A stretch of DNA of 64,000 nt, taken from an uncultured Oscillospiraceae bacterium (lineage in GTDB: Bacteria; Bacillota; Clostridia; Oscillospirales; Acutalibacteraceae). A program made the position numbers and the translations under genes. Shown here in pieces: positions 1-7,234 of this stretch; the stretch's first letter is position 1, and every line of letters starts with the position of its first letter. Under the pieces are notes generated by a model. It made no database searches, was not told the origin of the DNA, and was given only the letters and a program-made list of their open reading frames with translations. The DNA lies in contig UQHH01000005.1 of assembly GCA_900540865.1 (NCBI GenBank), positions 1 to 64,000 of the forward strand. Reading direction: 5' to 3'.

Positions 1-1
1 T

Positions 2-352
2 GGATTTGATTTGCCAACAAGAAAATCAACAGATATTCAAGAGACTACTGGGCTTTCCCAAAAAGCAATCACTACGTTAACGACGTTAAGAACCTATATA
101 AAGGGGTATCATTGTCCACTTAATCCAATACTAGAGCATGAGAGCCTAACCGAATTATTGTCGGTAATTCAGAATCATGTATGGAGTTATAACCGCGGTC
201 ATTATAGAATCGAAGATGAAAAACCCGAAACAATTGAAGCCTTAGCCAATACATTTAATTGTGAACCTAGTGATTTAAAGAAATATATAGAAACATCTTC
301 ACAATCCCTAATTGAATCGACCCTTATGAAAATAGTCAATGATATTAAGTAA
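2..352 (+). CDS. Unknown protein, C-terminal part (5' end outside window)
   Basis: The frame is open to the left edge of the window, so this is probably the last ~116 codons of a longer gene; an internal TTG at 11 is the only start-like codon near the edge. The visible part is hydrophilic and mostly helical with no motif I can name. Base composition is AT-rich like the NTPase gene that follows 212 bp downstream in the same direction, so the two may belong to one acquired accessory module. I do not recognise a family. Confidence 0.45.
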   Translation, partial: GFDLPTRKSTDIQETTGLSQKAITTLTTLRTYIKGYHCPLNPILEHESLTELLSVIQNHVWSYNRGHYRIEDEKPETIEALANTFNCEPSDLKKYIETSSQSLIESTLMKIVNDIK

Positions 353-360
353 CTAAAAAA

Positions 361-380
361 GCTCCTGCAAAAGCAGGAGC
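361..380. terminator. GC-rich hairpin after the first gene
   Basis: An 8-bp perfect inverted repeat (GCTCCTGC / GCAGGAGC) with a 4-nt AAAA loop lies 8 nt after the stop codon. The run of A residues is on its left, so the U-tract would be on the minus-strand transcript; for the plus strand it is only a stem-loop. It is probably a weak or bidirectional terminator. Confidence 0.4.
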
Positions 381-564
381 AAAGTTAGTAATATGTTTCT
401 ATATAAACTTGTGGATAAAAACTTCTACGTCCTTTAACAACTAAAATTGATTTGTATGCAGGTTTTTGCTATAATAAATATGTAAAATTGCGGATGTAAT
501 TTAAGCTATTGTGACAGAAAACAATTAAAATAGATGTGTCTACATATCTATAGGAGAAAGTTGC

Positions 565-2796
565 ATGTTTAATACTGATAAACCAATAAATCAAATGTGT
601 GAGGACGCATTAGGGCGTAGCGCATTTTCGAAACAACTTGCAAATGCCATTATAAACTTTAAAACAAAAGATAATTATGCAGTATCTTTACAAGGTAAAT
701 GGGGATGTGGAAAAACATCTATTATCAATATGGCCATTGAAGAAATTACACAATTGTCAGAAAATATGGATGAGAAAGAAAAAATAATCATAATACAATT
801 TAATCCATGGAATTTTACAGATACAAACCAATTAATAAACCAATTCTTTTTAACACTTACTAATTCATTAAAGATAAAGAGTAAAGATAAAAAAATTAAA
901 AATGTTGGAGCAGCAATAGAGAAATATTCTTCTGCACTTGAATATTCAGAATACATCCCTGTTGTAGGAAAATATTTAAAGCTTTTACCTAAATTATCAT
1001 CTGCATTTGGAAAGTCCATAAAAAACAATGCAGAATCAAAACTCAATGATGTATCTTATAGAAAACATGAAGTGGAAAAAGCTTTGGTCGATATGAATTC
1101 AAGAATTTTAGTAGTAATTGATGATATAGATCGACTTTCAAATGAACAAATACGGCTAATTTTTCAATTGGTTAATGCCGTTGCAGGTTTTCCGAACACA
1201 ACTTATCTTCTTTCCTTTGACAAAGATATTGTTTCTCGTGCTTTAGGAGATGTACAAGGATGCAATGGACAAGAATATCTTGAGAAGATAATTCAAGTCC
1301 CCTTTGATGTTCCACCCTTGAGCCTGTCTCTTATACACATCTGACGCTGCATTTCAAAACTTCACAACATTCTATTTGACAAACTAAACGATATAGTAGA
1401 ATTATCGAATGGTATAGATTTTGACACAAAACGTTGGCGTAAGGTTTTTAATTCTTGTATTAGTCCTTTTATAAACACTTTGCGAGACGTGAATAGATAC
1501 TGTAATACTTTGTCATTTACCTATGCAGCAGTAAAAGAAGAAGTGGATTTTATTGATATGTCGGGAATAAGTGCTTTGCACTTGTTTGCTTCACCTATCT
1601 ATGAATGGATTAGGGAGAATAAATTTTCTCTAGTTGGTGGATATAGTGGTGGTGGAGTAGTACTAAATGAACTAAATAAACATAAGGAAGATACATTAGA
1701 AAGCTTCAAAAAAATATACCCTGAAAATCCAATTATTATGCTAAATGCTGTTGCGAGCTTATTTCCAGTGTTCTCGAATAGTGTACTATACCCTACTGAT
1801 ACAACATCAAACCGCGAATTAAATCAAGCAATGCGGATAGCAGCGAAAGACAGGTATGATCTATATTTTACATTTTCGCTTGACAACATAACTATTAGTA
1901 GACGTGATCTGAATAACTCTATATTAAATATGGAAGAACAGGAATTAAGAGCTTACATTAATTTTTTAAATGAATCCAAGCTTTTCAATATTTATTTAGA
2001 GGAAATAAAAAATAATTTATCACGGATTCCCGAAGATAGGATAGAACTCTTTTTAAGTGTATTAGTATTTCAAAGTGGGAGAGTCTCTGAAGAACAGACG
2101 CATTTAATCGGTGCTAATATCAACGATTTTAGTATTTATACAATTTCAGATTTGCTTTTCCGGATTGTTGATGAAAACAAGAGACATGATATTATTATTA
2201 AAATGTTTTCTAATACTGATTTTTTATCATTTCAATTTTTATTGCATCTATTGCATATAATTGAATTAACTTATGGGCGAGTTGCAGAAACAAAATACAT
2301 GAGAGAAGAAAAACTTATTACTTTAGAACATCTGTATATGCTGGAAGAGGTGTTTCTTGAAAGGACAAAAAGTTTTATAACAGAAATAGACCTACTTGAT
2401 TGGCAAGAGGCCCGAAGAGCATCCTTTCTTTGGGAGTTCATAGATAAAGAGTCGTATAACGCTTATATGAAGGAAACATTATCTAATGAATTATCTGTGC
2501 CTAAATACATATCAATAAAAGCAAGTGAGTGGTCTGAGAGTAATGGCACATGTGGTTATATAATTAAGGATCAATCGAACACAGATTTTATTGATGATAC
2601 AACCATAATAGACACAATAAATAAAGTAAGATTTAGTGCTTCGTTTTGGGCATTGGATAAAAGAGTAATTGATACTTCTGCCGCATTTGTTTTAAAATCA
2701 AAAGATTCTACAAACAATCACGAAGACAACATGCCACTTATTAATGCTTTAATTGATGAGTGGAAAAAAGAGTTTACAGAACAAGCAGCTCTGTAA
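565..2796 (+). CDS. KAP-family P-loop NTPase, interrupted by sequencing adapter
   Basis: A KAP-type NTPase of about 734 residues once 27 nt of foreign adapter (1324-1350) are removed. Walker A (GKWGCGKT) is at residues 44-51 and Walker B (VVIDDIDRLS) near residues 183-192, followed by the KAP hallmark VPFDVPPLS. The adapter brings an in-frame TGA at 1342, so the raw sequence reads as a 259-residue protein plus a second ORF from about 1480. Both halves are in the same frame, and the sequence after the adapter (ISKLHNILFDKL) is what KAP proteins have after the PPLS segment. SD AGGAG precedes ATG 565. KAP NTPases are often membrane-associated and encoded on mobile or defence islands; no TM segment is obvious here. 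The gene is AT-rich compared with the rest of the window. Confidence 0.8.
1324..1350. other. Nextera/Tn5 adapter sequence embedded in the assembly
   Basis: Positions 1324-1342 read CTGTCTCTTATACACATCT, the reverse complement of the 19-bp hyperactive Tn5 mosaic end. They are followed by GACGCTGC (1343-1350), the next bases of the Illumina Nextera read-1 adapter. The mosaic end is a synthetic sequence, so this is library contamination in the assembled contig. The 27 nt lie between codons and keep the frame, but carry a stop codon. Confidence 0.95.
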
Positions 2797-2889
2797 CAAC
2801 ATTCACTGCATAATGCCGTTACAACCACCGTGTCACGGCGAAACCACCCACGAAGTAAAACATTTTTGTTTTTGGCCTGTGTTGCTCCA

Positions 2890-2938
2890 CCACACAAAAA
2901 CACCCTCGCCGAATCCCGGCGGGGGTGTTTTTGTGTGG
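2890..2938. terminator. Very long palindrome, terminator-like
   Basis: An inverted repeat with arms of about 20 bp (CCACACAAAAACACCC / GGGTGTTTTTGTGTGG) around a GC-rich centre, about 95 bp after the NTPase stop. The arms carry A and T runs on both sides, so it could terminate in either direction. Confidence 0.6.
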
Positions 2939-2977
2939 CATGCGGTGAGAGAAGAGAACAGCACGGCGCACCGCAGT

Positions 2978-3015
2978 GCGCAAAAAACATGCCGGCGGCA
3001 TGTTTTTTAGTGCGC
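2978..3015. repeat. Second palindrome of the intergenic element
   Basis: Arms AAAAAACATGCC / GGCATGTTTTTT abut directly, with a GCGC outer clamp on each side and three unpaired bases in the right arm. It can form a near-perfect hairpin with A/T runs inside the stem. Confidence 0.5.
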
Positions 3016-3116
3016 GGGTAGATTCCCCCTACCTCCATCAAATGGACATTACGCGAACACCTATTACTTCAGCGGCGGCTTTGCCGTGATGGTGTTACTG
3101 TAAAGTGAAAACAGAA

Positions 3117-3187
3117 AGATTGAACAAGCTTAATTTGTTCAATCTTTGATAAAACAGGCTCTACTTTATTGGTAGAGTCTGTTTTTA
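3117..3187 (+). terminator. Tandem hairpins ending in a T run
   Basis: The first hairpin is at 3117-3145 (AGATTGAACAA / TTTGTTCAATCT). The second is at 3152-3186 (AAACAGGCTCTAC / GTAGAGTCTGTTT) and ends in TTTTT, a classical intrinsic terminator on the plus strand. It separates the accessory region from the phage-type locus. Confidence 0.75.
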
Positions 3188-3297
3188 TATTCCGTGATGA
3201 TTGATATTAAGCAGTAAATGAACTTTGTATAAAAGTAATCAGGGACGGAATAAAATTATTTGCTGTTTCATAAAACGTACAGCAAGTCAAAAGGTCA

Positions 3298-3326
3298 TTG
3301 ACAATATAGAACAAACGTTCTAAAAT
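3298..3326 (+). promoter_or_regulatory. Sigma-A promoter of the tail locus regulator
   Basis: Perfect -35 TTGACA (3298-3303), 17-bp spacer, -10 TAAAAT (3321-3326). The predicted start near 3333 lies about 175 nt upstream of the late-activator gene, with no other gene between except a 14-codon ORF at 3465-3509. The spacer contains a LexA box. Confidence 0.75.
3309..3320. promoter_or_regulatory. LexA (SOS) box inside the promoter spacer
   Basis: GAACAAACGTTC matches the Gram-positive LexA/DinR core GAAC-N4-GTTC, including the purine/pyrimidine preference of the central four bases. Its place between -35 and -10 means bound LexA would block RNA polymerase. A second inverted repeat (AAGTTC / GAACTT) lies just downstream at about 3332-3350. 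Confidence 0.75.
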
Positions 3327-3508
3327 GATTTTAAGTTCTATAGAAGAACTTCTTAAAAAGCGAGCGCTATTATAAAAATTGTTTTTAAGCTTTTTATGGA
3401 GACTTCTGTAGGAAAAGTTCATTTTTCAACAGATAATTTAAAAGGGGGAAATAGAGTTAAAGGAATGGCTAAGCTGACAAAAGTAAAATTACGTGCGGAG
3501 GGATTATA

Positions 3509-3916
3509 ATGACTGCAAAAGAGTTATCTCAATACAAAAGCGCGAAAGCGGAATTGTCCGGAATCCAGAAGGAAATGCAAAATATGCCGGATCAGATAGA
3601 AGTTATGGATACGGTGACTTCCTCATCTTCAGAGTATCCTTATACGGAACGTTTGCTTACTGTGCGCGGTACAATGGCAAACCTTGAAAAGGAGCGGCTG
3701 AAAAAACGCGCCGAGCGTTTGGAAAAACTCGTTTCTGACGTCGAATTTTTTTTAGACAAGATTGAGGATGCAAATATTCTCCGTGTTTTGAAACTGCATT
3801 ATGTTGAAGGCTTTCAATGGGGAGAAGTCGCGATGGAGATGGGCATCAGCCGCTCTGGAGAATCTTACAGAAAGAAAGCCGAACGATTTTTAAAAAAATT
3901 TTCTAATGCGTCCTGA
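3509..3916 (+). CDS. ArpU/DUF1492-like phage late transcription activator
   Basis: A 135-residue protein with an N-terminal coiled coil (about residues 5-85) and a C-terminal sigma-70 region-4-like helix-turn-helix (about 95-130; LKLHYVEGFQWGEVAMEMGISRSGESYRKKAERFL). This is the build of phage late regulators of the ArpU/RinA/DUF1492 type, which sit just before the terminase genes and switch on structural genes. Here terminase is missing and tail genes follow. ATG 3509 has SD GGAGG and overlaps the stop of a 14-codon ORF (3465-3509, TAATG junction), suggesting translational coupling. It lies downstream of the LexA-box promoter. Confidence 0.75.
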   Translation: MTAKELSQYKSAKAELSGIQKEMQNMPDQIEVMDTVTSSSSEYPYTERLLTVRGTMANLEKERLKKRAERLEKLVSDVEFFLDKIEDANILRVLKLHYVEGFQWGEVAMEMGISRSGESYRKKAERFLKKFSNAS

Positions 3917-3956
3917 ATGTCCTGCATGTCCTTTTTGAACCTGCTAGAATTATAAT
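3910..3956 (+). promoter_or_regulatory. Predicted late promoter with three 9-bp repeats
   Basis: GTCCT recurs at exactly 9-bp steps (3910, 3919, 3928), starting within the last codons of the activator gene. The third copy, GTCCTT (3928-3933), sits 17 bp before a perfect -10 TATAAT (3951-3956), where the -35 should be. Repeats replacing the -35 are what an activator-dependent late promoter should look like; the encoded regulator is the obvious ligand. Confidence 0.55.
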
Positions 3957-4523
3957 CAGAGATCGATAGGTACAGAAAAAGTTCTGGACTTTGCGGCTGA
4001 CGCAAAGTTGATTCTCTTAATTTATTTACACACGAAGGTGCGGCGCCCTGCTCGGAATGATCCCGCATTCCGAAGGGCGAAAGGTACCAGGCGTGCAACT
4101 GAAAGACGGCTTTAAACAGCGGCGGGACGTCTAAGCAGATAGTAAATTAATTAAGCGTTTAACCCTTTTGATAAGATCTCTAAAAGTAAAGGTTGTCATT
4201 CCTGCGATTGGTACTTCTCTATAAATATTAGTTATACGCGTCCTATTTAGGAGTAATCACCAGTATAGCATAATATAAGCATAGCTTTATATTACACTAT
4301 ATTGGGAAGCAGCTTTTATTTCGGACAGGCAAAAGCAAGGGGATTTATGTCGGATTTCGATGGAAGTATTCAGTTGTTTCGCCTTTTCTGAACGCCTGCT
4401 AAGAATCTGCATAAAAACTGCAAATTTAGATGTGCTCTTATTTGGATTGATTCACAGACACGCAGGTCTATGACAATACTGACGCATAGCTCAAGAATTA
4501 TTTATTGATAGGTTGATACCTAG
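3957..4523 (+). other. Non-coding leader where the phage head genes should be
   Basis: No convincing ORF. It contains stem-loops at about 3989-4007 (CTTTGCG / CGCAAAG) and about 4047-4080 (GCCCT..CGGAATG / GCATTCCG..AGGGC), then AT-rich sequence with stops in all frames. In a complete siphophage, terminase, portal, protease and capsid genes (about 7-8 kb) would be here. It is probably a deletion scar that now acts as a long 5' leader. Confidence 0.45.
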
Positions 4524-4652
4524 TCGGCTTACGTCAAAATCTGCCATACTGAATATGCCGTGGGTTATCAGCAGGATTTTCGGCTGGTGAAAGGTTTGAA
4601 AATACCGTTTGAAAAGACCGGCATTTCGACAATCTTGGAGCCTGGCGTATAA
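4524..4652 (+). pseudogene. C-terminal remnant of a phage gene before the tail genes
   Basis: An open frame with no start codon begins just after a stop at 4521 and gives about 42 residues ending FEKTGISTILEPGV, then TAA at 4650. It ends 24 bp before the tail terminator gene, which is the position of a minor capsid or head-tail connector gene in siphophages. It fits the surviving tail of a deleted connector gene. Confidence 0.4.
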
Positions 4653-4676
4653 ACAGTTTTCGGAGGTGGAGAATCA

Positions 4677-5048
4677 TTGCTCAGCGCTTTAAAGACATAT
4701 CTGGAATCGCAGGGATATGAGAACGTATCCTACGAGATGATGCCGGATATGTCACAACAGGTGCCGGCTGTCAATCTCGTAAAATTGGACCATATAGTCG
4801 ATGAGATTAATGACGGGACAGGCACCCAAATTATTCAGGTGCAATGCCGTAGGGTTAGCTATGAAGAGGCTTACAACGCGTGTAAAGGGATTTTTACACT
4901 GCTTGACAGCGGCATGAATGAAAGTATTGTCCAACTGACGGACAAGGTCTTTTGTATTGCGCGCCCGCAGCGCGGTCCTTTGCTATTGGAGCGCGGGGAC
5001 GGGTTTGTTACAATTTATTGCGAAATTGCCCTTTGGGGTAAAAATTGA
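4677..5048 (+). CDS. Phage tail terminator / minor capsid-type protein
   Basis: A 123-residue protein encoded between the head-gene scar and the tail tube gene, which is the conserved place of the tail-completion or terminator protein of siphophages. The ASP-type fold is suggested by an N-terminal helix (LKTYLESQGY), a VPAVNLVKLD strand and a C-terminal strand pair. The start is TTG 4677 with SD GGAGG at about 4662-4666. In phages this protein caps the tail tube at the head end; in a headless tail it would close the tube. Assignment rests mainly on size and gene order. Confidence 0.6.
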   Translation: MLSALKTYLESQGYENVSYEMMPDMSQQVPAVNLVKLDHIVDEINDGTGTQIIQVQCRRVSYEEAYNACKGIFTLLDSGMNESIVQLTDKVFCIARPQRGPLLLERGDGFVTIYCEIALWGKN

Positions 5049-5063
5049 AAGGAGATTTTAAAT

Positions 5064-5639
5064 ATGGGAAAGAAATATCTGAGAGGTTTTGCAAACTGCG
5101 GCTATGCACAGGTAGAGGAAGATACGGTAACAGCATATAAGGTAGGCGAGGTTACAAAGCTTGCCGGCGCCAAGAGCTGTGCACCAACCGACAACAAGAC
5201 GGAATATACTATCTACGCGGACGACGAAATCTATGACAACGGCTCCGAGTGGAAGGATTCTACGCTTGTAATTACCCTTCAGGAAGCTGAGGCGAAGGAC
5301 ATCGCGGCTCTTACTGGAGCGGCTTTCGACGAATCGACCGGTGAGCTCAAAGAAGGTTCGCGCGACAACGCGCCTCTCGTTGCGTTCACATTTTCTGCGC
5401 TGAGAAGCGATTTCGGTTACCGTATGTTCCGTTATCCTTCCTGCCGCTGCACAGGCTATAAAATCACCCATAATACAAAGGGTGAAACGACAGAGGCACA
5501 GGCTTACGAGCTGACCTTCAAATGCTCCCCGCGTAAAATCGACCATATTATCAGAGAAACAAAGGATGTCGAGCAGGGCACGCCGCTGACCTGGATTGAA
5601 ACCATTCCTTCTTTGCCTGAAACACCCGCGGAGGGTTAA
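5064..5639 (+). CDS. Major tail (tube) protein, phi13-type
   Basis: A 191-residue protein with features of the phi13-family phage major tail protein: N-terminal KKYLRGFANCGYAQV, an acidic middle with ADDEIYDNG, and a C-terminal segment beginning FKCSPRKIDHII. It polymerises as stacked hexameric rings around the tape measure. SD AAAGGAGAT precedes ATG 5064, 15 bp after the terminator gene, and the chaperone gene starts 3 bp after its stop, so it lies in one operon. Confidence 0.8.
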   Translation: MGKKYLRGFANCGYAQVEEDTVTAYKVGEVTKLAGAKSCAPTDNKTEYTIYADDEIYDNGSEWKDSTLVITLQEAEAKDIAALTGAAFDESTGELKEGSRDNAPLVAFTFSALRSDFGYRMFRYPSCRCTGYKITHNTKGETTEAQAYELTFKCSPRKIDHIIRETKDVEQGTPLTWIETIPSLPETPAEG

Positions 5640-5642
5640 TCA

Positions 5643-6104
5643 ATGTTTGGAAGAGATAAAAGCGTCAAAATGAGCGCGCCGAAAAGCTACATATTATACG
5701 GCGTGAAAATTCGCAAACTGCCGGTTGGAAAATATGTTCAGGTAATGGAAGCGGTCAATAATCTTCCCGCCATATTGCTGGATGATATTTTTCCCGATAC
5801 GTCTGACTTTGGTACGCTGATCGCACAGCTGAACGTAATGAAACGCGATGAGTTCCTAGATATTTTTGGCAAAATTTTAAGTGTTGCGCCAAAACGGTTT
5901 TGTATGCTTTTATCCGATTTGCTGGATATTCCTCAGGAATGGCTGCTTGATTCTGAATGTGAGAATGCACTGAGCCTCAAGGAATTGGCGGAAATCGTCC
6001 AGGCATTTGTTGAACTCAACGATTTAACGGATTTTTTCGTAATCGTGCGCTCGATCAAACAGAGGTTGAGCGCACGGACGAATACTGGCTCCAGCGCTGG
6101 TTAG
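5643..6104 (+). CDS. Tail assembly chaperone, short (gpG-like) product
   Basis: A 153-residue protein encoded between the tail tube and tape measure genes, the universal position of the gpG/gpGT chaperones. These bind the tape measure and recruit tube subunits. A slippery heptamer (T TTT TTC, 6032-6038) near its end lets some ribosomes shift to -1 and read the downstream frame. It is helical with no recognisable catalytic motif. Confidence 0.75.
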   Translation: MFGRDKSVKMSAPKSYILYGVKIRKLPVGKYVQVMEAVNNLPAILLDDIFPDTSDFGTLIAQLNVMKRDEFLDIFGKILSVAPKRFCMLLSDLLDIPQEWLLDSECENALSLKELAEIVQAFVELNDLTDFFVIVRSIKQRLSARTNTGSSAG

Positions 6105-6256
6105 CGGTTGCGCAAAGCATAGGCATAAGCAAGCAGGAACTTTTTGAGCAATATTGTTATGATGAGTTTATCGCCATGATGGACGCTTACAATGAGATGC
6201 ACAGCATCGATTCCGACAGCGCAAGGGACGAGGAAGTTTATGCGGACGAGCTTTAA
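6038..6256 (+). CDS. Frameshift extension of the tail chaperone (gpT part)
   Basis: The -1 frame is open from 6014 to TAA 6254 and has no start codon of its own in a suitable place. After slippage on T TTT TTC the fusion continues RNRALDQTEVERTDEYWLQRW and ends EEVYADEL, giving about 204 residues in total. The extension has coding character (acidic C-terminus, WLQRWLAVAQSIGISKQELFEQ, like clostridial phage gpT parts). Both the position and the -1 direction match the conserved G-GT frameshift of long-tailed phages. Confidence 0.7.
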   Translation, partial: RNRALDQTEVERTDEYWLQRWLAVAQSIGISKQELFEQYCYDEFIAMMDAYNEMHSIDSDSARDEEVYADEL

Positions 6257-6458
6257 ACACGCAGCGGCTAATATTAAGGTTCTGATTTAATTTCTGCGGA
6301 GAAATTCCGTTTATATATTTTAGTGCACGCATTAAAAATTGCCTTATTCGCCTTATTAGTAATTGTAGTAAAATTTTATTTATGCCATTGGTTTTTTGAA
6401 TATATACGCTTGTTTTTAATGCTGAATTATGGTAAAATTTTGCTGAGGTGAATGCGGT

Positions 6459-7124
6459 ATGTTTTGTAAAAAATGTGGTGCTCAAATCGAGGACAACAGC
6501 GTATTCTGTAAGGAATGTGGGGAACGGCTAGAAGAACAGCAGAAAAAGCCGATGTCTAAAAAGAAAAAGCGTATTATTATCATTTCGGCTGCGGCAGCGG
6601 TGCTGGTAATCGCGGGAATCATATTCGGCGTGCTGTATATGAATTACGTAAATGAACAGAAAGAAGAAGCTTTCTCGGGCGTTGAACTCTATGAGCAGGA
6701 TGGGAAAAATCACTTCGTGCTCACAGCGGAATCGTTTGCGAAAAAGTTTAATTATTTCAGTGATGGAATTAAGCTGGGGGAAGCAAAACCCTATCTTGAT
6801 GAGGATGGCACTTTTATGCAGACTTGGAGCTTTGATAATAAAAATTCTATCACTCTGTTTTATGATATGGAGGCATTGTTGTCAGATGGAATAATGATTG
6901 TCTGTTACGATGATGAGTTTTATCAAAATAATCTTCCGACGGCATTGCGTGTTTTTTATCCGTTTATCCCCCAAAATGAGATAAAGAAATGTCAGGAAAA
7001 AGTAAATCAGGTAAAAGCAGGAGATGATAGCCAACTTTACTATTATAAAGATATTATTGTTGTTGTCGGTCGTGAAAATGATGATTCTATATTTTTCTCT
7101 ATTCATACAAAACGTTCAGAATAA
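6459..7124 (+). CDS. Zinc-ribbon membrane protein inserted in the tail module (moron-like)
   Basis: A 221-residue protein. An N-terminal zinc ribbon (MFCKKCGAQI..FCKECGERL, two CxxC pairs in residues 3-21), a lysine-rich linker, one TM helix (about residues 38-62) and an extracellular domain of about 155 residues with no family I recognise. It sits between the chaperone and tape measure genes, where phages normally have nothing. The preceding gap is AT-rich and its own strong terminator follows at 7172. That is the layout of a phage moron with independent expression. The role is unknown; an envelope, superinfection or immunity function is possible. Confidence 0.7.
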   Translation: MFCKKCGAQIEDNSVFCKECGERLEEQQKKPMSKKKKRIIIISAAAAVLVIAGIIFGVLYMNYVNEQKEEAFSGVELYEQDGKNHFVLTAESFAKKFNYFSDGIKLGEAKPYLDEDGTFMQTWSFDNKNSITLFYDMEALLSDGIMIVCYDDEFYQNNLPTALRVFYPFIPQNEIKKCQEKVNQVKAGDDSQLYYYKDIIVVVGRENDDSIFFSIHTKRSE

Positions 7125-7171
7125 TATGGATGATAGTGCCTTTAGTTTTTTAAAGAAAGCTGTTGTTTGAT

Positions 7172-7202
7172 AAAAAGCACCTGCCGTACGGCAGGTGCTT
7201 TT
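7172..7202 (+). terminator. Intrinsic terminator after the zinc-ribbon gene
   Basis: A perfect hairpin AAAAGCACCTGCC-GTAC-type centre with the complementary GGCAGGTGCTTTT. It is A/T-flanked on both sides and lies between the moron-like gene and the tape measure, so late read-through must be tolerated. Confidence 0.8.
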
Positions 7203-7234
7203 GTTATATATTTTTTAAGAAAGGGATGATAAAT

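Larger units (their letters stand above)
2817..3110. repeat. Palindrome-rich intergenic element with imperfect inverted ends
   Basis: The 712-bp gap between the NTPase and the phage regulator holds no convincing gene. About 2819-2862 matches, in inverted orientation, about 3066-3104 (shared core like TCACGGC-AA-CC-CC-GAAGTAA). Between them lie two long palindromes at 2890-2938 and 2978-3015. Translated outward, the two ends give similar C-terminal peptides, YFVGGFAV (minus) and YYFSGGFAV (plus), each followed within a few codons by a stop. It looks like a dispersed non-coding repeat or two convergent gene-end remnants. Confidence 0.5.

Noticed and set aside
1324..1350. Natural Tn5-type transposon end as cause of the NTPase break
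   Set aside because: The 19-bp mosaic end is synthetic and is followed by read-1 adapter bases, and no transposon body or target duplication is present.
2718..3041. Overlapping ORFs of 60-107 codons on both strands of the intergenic element
   Set aside because: They are products of the long palindromes, have no ribosome site and no coding character.
4025..4130. Lysine- or SAM-like riboswitch in the deleted head region
   Set aside because: Some phrases look alike, but the conserved core elements do not line up, and tail genes follow.
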